Shown: positions 45,411 through 55,900 of the stretch, piece by piece
How positions within the stretch are numbered: position 1 is the stretch's first letter
Layout: every line of letters starts with the position of its first letter
Assembly: GCA_008704415.1 (NCBI GenBank)
Contig: VXIS01000208.1
Span: 1-64,000, forward strand
Origin: Sphaerosporella brunnea
Taxonomy: Eukaryota > Ascomycota > Pezizomycetes > Pezizales > Pyronemataceae
Length of the DNA: 64,000 nucleotides
Reading direction: 5' to 3'
Program-made: the position numbers and the translations under genes
The notes under the pieces: model-generated
Told to the model about the DNA's origin: nothing
Seen by the model: only the letters and a program-made list of their open reading frames with translations
Databases searched by the model: none

Positions 45411-45954
45411 AGCTTCGATTGAGGGGAAAGGAAAGTGGCAGTTCAAGCAGTTCAATGTGGAGGGGGTAGGGCTAGGAGGGAGCCTGTGTTAATTGTCACT
45501 CGACCCACCATTTCATCGTTAGCCCTAACCCTTGCAGAAACAGTCGACCATCACTCGTTCACTCATTGGGTGTGAGGTGATATCACATAATAGAAGGTAT
45601 AGTTGAACTCGCGGAAACACACATCACCAAATAGGACAATTTACTGGTCCGCCTTGGTCACTTTCTGCCGGATCCGGGCAAATTGACAATACCGAACACC
45701 TCTGCCCCTGGCGCAACAGCGACGATTGGATAGGTCAACGATCGTGCAAGTGAGCGGAGAAGAGTGGTAATTACGAGGAGTGGCCCAGAGCATCAGCGAT
45801 GTCCAGGAATAAAGGATTATGGTCATCCTGCCCATTGATTGCGCGAGCCACCACGTGCTGCTCCTCATAAGCGTGAAGCTCACGAGGCTGATCCGGTTGA
45901 GGCACTGTGAATTCGGAGGGTGCGCGGGAGTCACCACAAATTTTCAACCGCAAC

Positions 45955-46024
45955 CTCACTGACCCGTTACTGACCCCCGGTCAGTCCCTCTACTGACCCT
46001 CCCGGTCATTGACCGGTCAGTGCC
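45955..46024. promoter_or_regulatory. Cluster of ACTGACC / GGTCAGT inverted motifs
   Basis: About seven TGACC or GGTCA half-sites lie within 70 bp, on both strands, including TTGACCGGTCAG. Such clusters can bind dimeric regulators or form hairpins. It lies just upstream of the Copia relic; no function can be assigned. Confidence 0.35.
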
Positions 46025-46224
46025 ATTTCTGCCGATGTCGACTGTTACTTGTGGGTGTCCAGATAAAAGGGTCGTGACCAGCCGCTTTGGCCTTTTTCTG
46101 GGCGGATGTACATACTGATCTGTAGCCGGGAGTTGTCACGACGTACTATCATCGCGTCGCCCAACATGATATTTGAGAACTACCTACGTTCTTACCGTCC
46201 ACTGCGTGAAACCTATCGTCAACA

Positions 46225-46238
46225 GGTTATGAGCCCGG
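46225..46238 (+). other. Primer binding site of the Copia relic
   Basis: GGTTATGAGCCCGG directly abuts the LTR end and is complementary to the anticodon-loop region of initiator-Met tRNA. Confidence 0.7.
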
Positions 46239-46489
46239 CGCTACGACTTCGATAAGAACAGACAACCCCAGGAAGAGACGCGACGACGAGGCGCCGCTGC
46301 AGAAGCGCAGACCCGAAAAGAGAAGTCGCGACAAGGTCGGAAACCGAGCTGCTATTGGACAAGTTTGAGCAGCGCGGACCGAGAGCTGTCGGTATATACA
46401 GACGGACGAAGTTGAGCAGCCGGATCCCAAAGCGGTGGGTATAAACCGCCGACGCTGCTGCGGACGCGATTTGAGCAGCGGAAACCCTG

Positions 46490-47110
46490 AAGTTGCGGGG
46501 TCAAGACAACTGAAGCTTGATGAGCCGTTTGCGAATCGAAACGACTGAAGCTTACGAAAACCCTGAAGTTGTGGGGGTTAAGACAACTGGAGCTTGGAGG
46601 ATCGTTTCCAGACCGAAGAAAAGCGGTTTTAGCTCACGGAAGGAGCTTGGAGAACCGTATGAGGAATCGCAGAGGAACGATCGTAGCTCTCCGACAGCCT
46701 TAAGCTGTGGGCTTAAGACAACTGGAGATCGTTTCCAGACCGAAGAAAAGCGGTTTTAGCTCACCGAAGCAGCTTGGAGAACCGTTTGAGGGATCGCCGA
46801 GAAACGATCGTAGCTCACCGACAGCCTGAAGTTGTGGGCTTAAGACAACTGGAGCTTGAAGGATCGCTTGCGGACAAGAACGAAGCAATCTTAGCTCAAC
46901 GAAAGCCTGACGTTGTGGGCTCAAGACAACTGGAGCCTGGACGATCGTTTGCGGACCGAAAGGAAGCGATCATAGCTCATCGAAAGCCTGAGTTGGGGCA
47001 TCAGACAACTGGCTCTTGAAGGCGTGTCCGACGGATCGGAAGATAACCGGGTTGAACTCAGCGAGGAAGCTTGGAGGATCGTTTGCAGACCGATAAAAAA
47101 CGACTTTAGC
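46490..47110 (+). repeat. ~81-90-bp minisatellite within the Copia relic
   Basis: About seven units share CCTGAAGTTGTGGGCTTAAG, ACAACTGGAGCTTG, GATCGTTTGCGGACCGAA and GCGATCATAGCTC. In the right part units are 81 bp and open in one frame (AILAQRKPDVVGSRQLEPGR). It occupies the place where gag and pol should be. Confidence 0.78.
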
Positions 47111-47973
47111 CCGACGAATTGAATCTGTTTTGCCAGAAAATCAGGAGACAATTCCAGGCAAAAGGGAGAGTGATAGGGGAGCCGACGTTTACCTACGTCT
47201 GATTGGCGATTCGGCGCGACCGCTGAAACCGTCATATCTGGATATCCTGACCGGATTCGGAATCGAGGATAGTTTGAGAAAGATTTTACCGAGGCAATGC
47301 AACTGGCGACCCCACGAGTGACGTGACGACAAAGAAGCTTGCGACCAAGACTTATATCAGCAGGCAATCGGCAGTCTCTTATATGCGGCCATTGGAAGCA
47401 GACCGGACATCGCATATACCATGGGGAATACTACGAGACACTTGACACTTCGCTACCATGCGTTGCGCGAGCGGATCGAATCCGGAGATCTCACGTTGGA
47501 GCAAGTCACCAAAACTGTTCGACAGCCATCTCCGTCAGGCAATTTTGACGATGACAACTACGAATCGACCAGCTACAGGGAGCAGTGAGGCAACTGGACG
47601 GGGTACGCCACTGCAGACGGCGGAGATAGTGGTTTCGTTGAAGACAGTCAAGCTTCGAATACAGAAGATGGACATCGTTTATGCTCAGACAGGGGGAGTC
47701 ATCATACCTGCGACTATCTGTGTGGCTATGGATCTAACTCTGAATCAAATGGTGATCAAGTACGTTGCGGTAGCCCGACGGATCACACTGCTAATACGTC
47801 AACCGACTGGAGCTATCTGGGAATGACTCCGGCAACTCGGCAGGGCATTGGGCAGCCGAAATATGAGTATCTGCTGTGATGGATGGACGAAGCCGTTGGA
47901 AATCCGGAGGACATGGGATCACGCGGCGCTGGGAAGGATCGGGGGGGTATAGTTCATGCTCGGATAGGGGGAG

Positions 47974-48143
47974 TGTTGAGACATAGAGTATCACTCTCTG
48001 GTGGATCTGAGTATGAACTAGTGATATACCAGTGCTCGTTTCTGCCTCTTAAGGGCGCACCAACTCGCACTTAGCTCTGAACATTGCAATATATCTCTTC
48101 ACCTACGTTCTTAGTGTCCACTGCGTGAAAGCTATCGTCAACA
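47974..48143 (+). repeat. 3' LTR of the Copia relic, about 170 bp
   Basis: It starts TGTTGAGA right after a polypurine tract and ends TCAACA. It resembles the 5' copy mainly in its last 50 bp. Confidence 0.55.
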
Positions 48144-48199
48144 GAAATGAGCGCCCATCAACAGCAACTCCAGACACCACCCGATGAACTTGACCGTTG

Positions 48200-48540
48200 C
48201 CGGCAGATGCCTTTTATGTCTACCGCTGAGTGTGAAACGCGGTATAGCTCTAACGCACTTTTATGGTGGGCAGAGACAGGCCGTATGATGTTTCCTCGAC
48301 TCGCAATGATGGCGAAGGACTATTATTCGACCTAGCGTAAGTCATCTTACCATACTCTTGTTGTGTGAATGCTAATGCCGCGGTTTAGCTTGCGGAACGG
48401 CTCTTCTGCGCTGCAGGGAACGCTCAAGAAAGCCATCAAGCTCATATGGCCCCCGAGACTCCTCAGGTCCTCATCACGTTGGACGCATGGTGGAAGCAGG
48501 GCGGTCTAGAGTGTGATTCGATCGTTGCCAGTGCATAGTG
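48200..48540 (+). pseudogene. hAT transposase C-terminal fragment
   Basis: The frame reads NALLWWAETGRMMFPRLAMMAKDYY, the conserved block before the dimerisation domain of hAT transposases. Then come a stop, a GTAAGT donor (48337) and an intron-like stretch to TTTAG (about 48389). Sequence resembling SERLFCAAG (seen as AERLFCAAG) follows. It is unrelated in detail to the copies at 39-42 kb, so it represents a second hAT lineage. Confidence 0.65.
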
Positions 48541-51427
48541 ATTCCGTGGAGGACGACCGATGAAATGTTCCATGCCGAGCGGCTGGTCCAAATATTGCTA
48601 TTGTACAAGGATAGCGTCTGCAATTGCATTGTTGTTATGGTTCTCGCCCATCTAGGTGCACCAGCGCGCTTGACCGGTCCGCTCAGTTTACCATGCGGAC
48701 TGCAAGCTCTCGCGCGCCGGAGAGATTCTCTCCGGGTCTGGGCTGGTCTCGCAACGCCGCCGTCATTCTCCGTCAGTCTCGCCATTCTCGAGCGTTCTTG
48801 ACAGTCCTCGACGTGTCTCAATCATTCTCAGTCCCGTCACGCGTTCTCGTGTGCATCACTGTGCATACCCCCGTCAGTGGGGGCGCTCAGCTTCAGCATG
48901 GGCCTGTGGGTGAGCGATGACACCAATCGCTGAGAGGCGGCGAGGAGAGATGCTTGGCGGGTCATTCGAGCGGGGATATTATCGCTCTACCGGGGTTCCG
49001 CAGTTCTCATGGTAGCAGTTGAGGGCTAGTTGTAGCTGACTCCCACTGATATGCTTGTTGCTCGTAGGTTTTGATGCAAACATTTTTTTTTGAGAGAGAG
49101 CAAGTGAAAAAAAACAACGGAATACGATGGTTGTAGGTGTGGTTGCTATGTGAGCAGTGTAGCGACAGAAATGGTACCGCTCGCCCCCTGTCTGATCCAC
49201 TATACTAGGTTTGATCCGCTATCTGGTCTAATATGTTAATCTAATCTAGATGATCTCTGTAATCTTGATCATGTGCGCAAGCCCCTGACTCATCGACTCC
49301 CAACATCCAGTGTCCAAGCGTGTTACAGAGCCGCGGAATGATGAAGATATACAGGCCGGGTTTTTCTCCGTGTTGATTGCATCGTGTTCTGTCGCTCACG
49401 AATCTGCTGCGCATCCTGCGCGCAATGCATAAGATAAGCGTGAACTGAGTGACCCAACGCAGAGTGTGTTGAGGAAGCAAGCGCAAATTGTGCCACAGCG
49501 GGTGAACACCAGAGTTCGCAGGCGGCGGACGCGCGTTGAAAAAATTGAGTGATTTTTGAGGATCAATTCGTGCGTGAAGACCGCGGTTACCACCCTGTGG
49601 CGTACCCTTTTTAATTAAATCAAACGTGCATTACTAATATGCGGCAACTTCTATCTCTCTCAATCATCACCCACAGACCGCGCTACACAAGATCGCCGCG
49701 CCGCGCCTCGCCGCGCTGCACCAGCGCCATGTTTCTTTGCTGAGGTGTGTCCCCTACGCACTCCAGTTGTTGAACTGATGCTGATATGTTTGTTTAATAG
49801 AGTAGCGACGCGTTCTCTTGTTCCTACCACCCCTTTTCCTGCGCAACCCCTATGTATCCACGCGACCGACGACTGCATGCGCAGTAGTGGACCGTGTGCA
49901 GGATCTGAAAGTACACAACAGAGCCAGCGGGGGTCCCGCGGGAGGCATCACTCCAGCTTGGATTCTCCATCACGGTTGCGCCAGGGTTGCGCGACGCCCA
50001 CTGTACGGAATTTATAATAAAACATCGCATCCATTCGCAACTAAAGCTGCCATGGCCTGAACAGGTGCGACAGTGTTCAGATGGAAAATTCATCTTGGTT
50101 GCTGTGGTATTGAGCATTTTGGAGACGTGGGGTAGTGGCTGATTGCGGTGATGGTAGATAGGGAGTATCCCAGATAGGGGCGGGCGGAGGGAGAGCGGCG
50201 TTGATCCGCTCGCACCGTGCAATTATTTTTCTTTATCATCCGCTTTTTTTTTTTAATTAAACAGGGCGGCTTTGTTGGTACTGTATATGGCAAAGTCACC
50301 ACCCCCCTGTGTTCACGCACGAATCGATCCCGATTTTTGGCTGCGCGGTCACGGCTGGGTCGCGCTGTGTGCATGCCCGATGTGGCTGCTGAATTAACCG
50401 AGATGAGACTGACACGATCGCGCGATAAGATCACGCGATAAGATCAGGCGATAAGCTTGAAAACCGATAAGTTGCGTATCAAATGCGATCACGTAAGCGC
50501 GCGTCGAAGCGCAGAGCCTCGGCAGCGTTTCCGTGGCAACGCATAGCATCGCGTCGACGTGCAACTCCCCGTCGCCACCCATCACGCGCAGCGAAACGAC
50601 CTTCACGCTTCCCCCTGCCCATTGCGAGAGCAAACGCGTCGCCTGCCCCGGCGCCGATCGCCATTGCAGTGTTGACGATGAACGCTTCCACCACGGATAC
50701 AACCTGCGGAACCGGGCTTGGACATCGAAACCGTCTCTGCCGCAATGCGCGCCTCTACACACCGCCACCGATCGGAAATTGTTGCCCCGCCCGCCGCCAG
50801 CCACCCAAAACCGCGTTCGACGCAGCAACACGTTCCGCACATAACTCTCCTCAACCCTCCCAAACCGCCGTACGCGGCGATGCCTAAGCCCGCAACCTCA
50901 AATGCACCTTCATTGGCGCTGTGTAGCCTCCTCCACTTCCCCGGCAGCAATCCTGTTAGTCTCCCGCCCCTCCGCCTCTCAAAGCACAGCTCCGCGGTGG
51001 CAGCTACGCGGCAGCCACAAGTGGCACAGCACGTTCAAGTGGCGCGCGGTGTTCTCAGCACGATCGATCGCGTGCGGTGGATTGTCTTGGGATGCATGTT
51101 CAACGCAGCCGATAGTTGTATCGCTCCTCGCCACTTCCAGTTCCGCGGTGTTTGACTTCTCGGTGGTGGACGATGTTGTGCCGCTCGCGCGCGAGGGAGG
51201 TCAGGATGCCGGAGCGCTCGACTATCACCCCAAGTTGGGAGCGCCGGGGTGTGTTGGGATCAAAGCCGAAGGGACAGGATGATGGCAGGCGGGGCACAGG
51301 ATACTGTTGTTCGTCAGCGGGGTTTTGGTTAAGACGTCAGGTGAACTAATCAACAAGAAATCGGCCGCCGCCGGAAAAGGGGAATTGCCGACGGGGACAG
51401 ATCAATCTAGGAGGATTGTGATTTCCA
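48541..51427. other. No clear gene; GC-rich from 50.4 kb
   Basis: Long Arg/Pro/Ala-rich frames exist on both strands between 50394 and 51160, which is expected by chance in GC-rich sequence. None has domains, introns or consistent coding. 53182-53420 and 49085-49110 are homopolymer-rich. Confidence 0.35.
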
Positions 51428-51751
51428 ATGACGCTCCAGGCAACCTCACGGCAGGAAGAATATGAAGATAAACTTCGAGTGCGTACGGCCACTTTGTTCG
51501 CATCATGCTGCCCTGCATCGATGCAGCCTAGCTTTACCGGCCGCGCAGTTAACTTTCCCCGTGCAGCGCAGGATACGTCAGCGCCACCCGCTGAAGCTTC
51601 GCGTGTCGAATGGATGAATGCATCCAGGACCGGCCTGGAGTTTACCGATGGGCCGAGAACGTTCCAGGCCGATGATCAGGACAGATGTTCACACTTTATT
51701 CAAACTTTACTTGCACGGTTGTATTTTTGTGCGAACACTAACCGTGTCTAA
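51428..51751 (+). CDS. Uncertain small ORF, 107 codons
   Basis: ATG at 51428. The product has fairly balanced composition (Thr/Ala/Arg-rich, with a FIQTLLARLYFC tail), but there is no domain and no supporting context. Confidence 0.2.
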   Translation: MTLQATSRQEEYEDKLRVRTATLFASCCPASMQPSFTGRAVNFPRAAQDTSAPPAEASRVEWMNASRTGLEFTDGPRTFQADDQDRCSHFIQTLLARLYFCANTNRV

Positions 51752-52577
51752 GCTCGACGCGGAAGGCTGGATCGGATAGGCTCGCCACGCCCGAGGGTTG
51801 CGGCGGCCCAGATTGTGCGGCTGACGTGGCCTGTGCGATTTGCAGCTTTGCCCGTGCGGTGCGGGATGGTTCATAGAGTGTAGACTTCCGTGAGACGCGG
51901 AATGCAGTGCTCAGGCTGGAAAGCTCTGCGAACCTTGCGAGAATGCGGCGCCGGACAGAGTATACAGTTACAACGGAAAGGCAGCCGATACCAACTCCCC
52001 GCCGCAAAAAACGTAAAAAAAAAACCCCCAACCTTCCGGCCATCCGCGGCCTAATTGGAACCGCACGACCTGGACTTTCTCGCTCGAAGTCCATATATAT
52101 ATATACATACACTACGTTTATCGCCGAAGGTTCCGGCGGCCTAGACCTGCGTGCCAACAAGCTCCCGATGGGAAGATTGTCAGTGCGTGCGTGCGCGAAT
52201 ACAAAAAGCCCCGCCGATCCGCCGCCATACCGTTCCGCGACAGCTCAGTCGCTCTTCGTTGCCCTTCGCCCACCCGCAACCTCCTCTTGCCGTGGAAGCC
52301 TGCAGAGCCGCGTGTTGGAGCCCCTTCCCCCCTCCCGTTGCGACCCGCTGACCCTCATGGCAGGTCTGCGCCTCGCGCAATGCACGCACTATCGCCACAC
52401 CTGCCGACGTTCCCTCCCCGCTTGTTGTTCGGGCACCCCTAAGCCGCGGCCGATCGATTCAACGCGGTTGTCATCTACTACACTCAGCGCTGCGACGCCG
52501 ACGATGAGCAAAGCTCCGTGCAAAGACGCGTGATGTGCAGGTATACAGCCCCTCGCCACGAGGGGTTGGGCTGTGAC

Positions 52578-52991
52578 ATGGCTGATCAAAAAGCGAAGCA
52601 TCTCCGCACCCTGCCGCCGATGGATACAGCACCGCAAGCACCGTCGCTGCCAACACACGATTGCCCCCCACGCCGCGCAATTGTGATCCCGCGTCGCCGC
52701 TCCGAGCACCGCTGGGATTTCGCGAGCGAGGTACATCCCCTTGTTATCATAGATCGCCCATTTGCGTCCCCTACCCCAGTTTTACGGGATGCCAGAGAAT
52801 GCACCACCGGCATCGATCCCGAAATGAATGTGCTATGTCCAACTGGCCCTGAGCCACGTGCTGGGCTGGTTGTCGGAGAAATACTTAGTCTACGATGGGC
52901 TGAGGGTATGTAAACCTTGATATTGACTCTGTGCACTGTTGACCGCTGTTTAGCTGGTATTTCGAAACAGACGGCGCGCACACCGGGGTAA
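52578..52991 (+). CDS. Hypothetical small protein, 121 residues, 2 exons
   Basis: Exon 1 is 52578-52905 and exon 2 is 52954-52991. The 48-nt intron has a GTATGT donor, a TTGAC branch-like site and a TTTAG acceptor. The joined sequence is 366 nt, in frame with a stop. Composition is Pro/Arg-rich in the first half and Val/Ile/Gly in the second. No domain recognised. The canonical intron with conserved phase is the main reason for the call. Confidence 0.4.
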
Positions 52992-55900
52992 AGCAGCGCC
53001 CTCGCAGGCACCCGCGAAAGCGCCTCGCCACATTTAGAGAGACAGGATCATCTATTGCTGTTGCATCTCCACACCTTATATGCAGGCGCAATCGAACGAC
53101 GCCTGGGCTTGTGGTCGCAGGTAATGTCGCGCACGAATTGAATCCCCGGTGACTTTTATTCAGTGCCGACAAAGCTCTTGATTGTATGGTTTTTTTCTTT
53201 ATTTTTTGGTTTTTTTCGTTTTGAATTCGTGCATCTGGCTCATTGTTATCCGGTTGGCTTCTTTTCTCAGTTCATTTGATATTTGGTCATGTTTCCGAGT
53301 TACTCTCCTCGTTATCCGTTTCACGTCCTTGCTCATTTCATTTGATCTTCGGTCTTGTATCCGTGTTACTCTATTCCATCCGTTGGTTTGATATCGTCGT
53401 CCGTGCGTTTATTTGATATCCGATTGTATGTGTTTCAGTCGTTCTGCATCCTTTCTATCACCGTGGTAATCCGACCAAGCTCACGTGAGCAGCATGTACG
53501 ATTGTGGGTTGTTTTCTTCTCGCGAGATGTTTCTGCGAGGAGTATTAGTTTTGTTACTGCTGGGTTCGTGCGCTCAGTGCTGGCGACCGTAACTTTGTTT
53601 TGTGTTGTTTTTTTCCGTCGGCGATGGGTATATCAGGCTATGAGGAAGGGGCAGATAAAAAAACGAAGAAAGAAACGAAAAAAAAGAAAAAAAAGAAAAG
53701 GAAAAAAAAAGGAAAAAAAAAAGAACCATGCTTGGTTGTTAGGAGAAGCAGGTACGTTTTGCGTCTACACACGCGGTTCTGTGCTTCCGCACTGTGATAA
53801 CCGGCTTACGTCTTACCGCATCACATTTTGTCGTGCCCGAGATTGACGGCACGGCCGATGTCACGCGCAAACGTTTCGACAGGGCGATCATATGGTCCGA
53901 TGCATCGGTGGACGTCGACAATTTCCGCCCACGTCGAACTGAATCGATACCATCACGCAGCAGGTCAATTCAGTTGCCTGCGTGTCCCGATATTGCGGTA
54001 GCACTCTATATGATGTCGATGCTCACGATCTCGCTGGATTGGGAATTTCTTGTCGTATGAGCGTGGGCTCGCCATACGGGACGCCTCGGGTTCCATCGAC
54101 TGGCAGGCTCGGCCAGACTATGACTGACCCACTGCTGTAAGGTTCCGGTTCGGTCCTGGTTTGTTATTATCCAGATGTTGATTATCAGTTAGGATGCCTT
54201 CCTCCCCGTCCAAACGACGTGGCCGCACAGCCCGCTGGGAATGCGACTCTTGGGCCGCTGCAGTGCCGCCCCTCAGACTCCCCGGCCAACGGCTTCTGAA
54301 TCACCGCACGGGTCTGCAATTCAAAGTCGCATGACCACCCATACCCGTCCGCCATTTATCCATCGTCGTCAAGATGCACTCGATGATACGATTCCGGCTG
54401 CGATGAACCTACCGCAAAACCGACCGACCGAACGACCCCGTCTGCGGCAGCGGCATATCCACCGATGGGCGCAATATCTCGGACGCAATATCGGCGGCAA
54501 CCATCATCGTTCCGCGAGCTCCTCATCCCACATCCCGCCGGTTACACATCTGCCACCGGCCCCGGCAGCGGCGTGTTGTACATACCAGCAGCGTGTACAT
54601 CGTGCGCACCTTGTGCCTTCGTCTTGGCTGCTCTGACAGAGGCAATAACTACCAGCCGAGTCTTAAGCGGGTCAGGTCCGCAGGGCGCGAATCTTCCCAT
54701 CCCTTGGATGACCACAGCCAGCAGCATGATTTCAGCCACTACGTCGGCAGGTCTATTTTCTTCTCAGTCGTCACAGCGACTACTATCACCACCGCATGAT
54801 TCCCAAACATCGAAAGCCTCCACAGCAAACCTCGCGCATGAAACCCACTGGTGAAGCGATTGCGCCAGTTTCAGTTCAATTCCATGCCATGCCGGAACAC
54901 AATCCATGGGTTTCGGACTGAGCATGCAGATCCGGCCTGCGGTCATGTCCCCTGACATAACTAGACTATCATTCCCTCGCCGGAAGTGTGGAATTGGCCA
55001 AATCACAATAGTGCACTCGTTGGCAGTGGATGGAATGCGGCCAGTCCTCGGAGCCCAGAATGTGCTGGTCAGCTCACCGGTGTCATACCTGACCTGTCCG
55101 AGTCACCTGTGAAAGTTTCAGGACGATGCGGGAGAAGATGGTTACGCTATGAGCATCAATAAAGCACAACTCTGCTTGCCATGGGGTTTCCGCGATATAT
55201 TTTCGCCAATTCGACGCGTTCGTTCTGACCACCACCTGATTTCGAAAAGCGCGTCTTTTGCCGTCATCGCGGACGGCCCTCGGGGGCCTAATGACCAAGC
55301 ACTTTATGCTCCAGCATGTGACCGCCCCGGGCCAAAACGACACCCTGCGAGTTAGTGGTGACCTCGTTGCTGCGTTTTGTGGGCGAAGGTGCGGCAACCG
55401 AAGAGACCCTCCGAGAGCCTTGGCAGCAGGACTCGGGACGCCGGTACTCCCTGACTCTCTGAGCTAGAAATACGTGATGCCCTGTCTGCTTGCACGCGGA
55501 CCACTTGGAAGCCGAAAGCGGCATATTTCATGTACGCCCAGCCCCCTCCGGGGCCCACATCGTCGATAATGTTCAATCGGCGAACCTCTGTTGCCATCGC
55601 ACCAACTGCATATGGATCAAGACCTTATGGTGATTGATAAAAGAAAAAAAAAAAAAAAAAAAAAAATTGTCCCCCACGGACCAAACTTGCGACATTCACG
55701 AACTAGGTTGTTGTTCGTCAAATGCGATGCCGCTAACGCTCGGATCATGAATCCAGGCTCGAGGCGATCCGCACAGACGCGGAGACTACACGGACACCGG
55801 CAGCGTGCCCAGCGATGTCTCGCAACATCAGCCGAACTACGATATTGAGTTCATCAGATGCAGTGTCATGCACGAGATAGTATGCACCTACCACCGTCGC

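Larger units (their letters stand above)
46121..48143 (+). mobile_element. Copia-type LTR retrotransposon relic
   Basis: The 5' LTR-like segment ends ATCGTCAACA at 46224 and is followed at once by GGTTATGAGCCCGG. That matches the complement of the initiator-Met tRNA anticodon stem-loop, the half-tRNA primer used by Copia elements. Before the 3' LTR there is a purine tract GGATAGGGGGAG, then TGTTGAGA (47974). The two LTR ends share CTACGTTCTTA and GTCCACTGCGTGAAA (46180-46224 and 48103-48143). The only coding relic is at 47350-47510: a Copia RT end (QQAIGSLLYAAIGSRPDIAY) fused by deletion to an RNase H end (LRYHALRERIESGDL). The 5' LTR start is uncertain and no target duplication was found. 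Confidence 0.72.

Noticed and set aside
50394..52533. Several frames of 130-210 codons on both strands
   Set aside because: They overlap each other in GC-rich DNA, are dominated by Arg/Pro/Ala, and show no splice or domain logic.
52954..52991. Histone-H3-tail-like SKQTAR in the second exon of the small gene
   Set aside because: Only six residues match, at the C-terminus, with no histone context; this is coincidence.
55644..55666. 23-A run as the poly(A) tail of a LINE or SINE
   Set aside because: No element body, target duplication or promoter boxes are found upstream.
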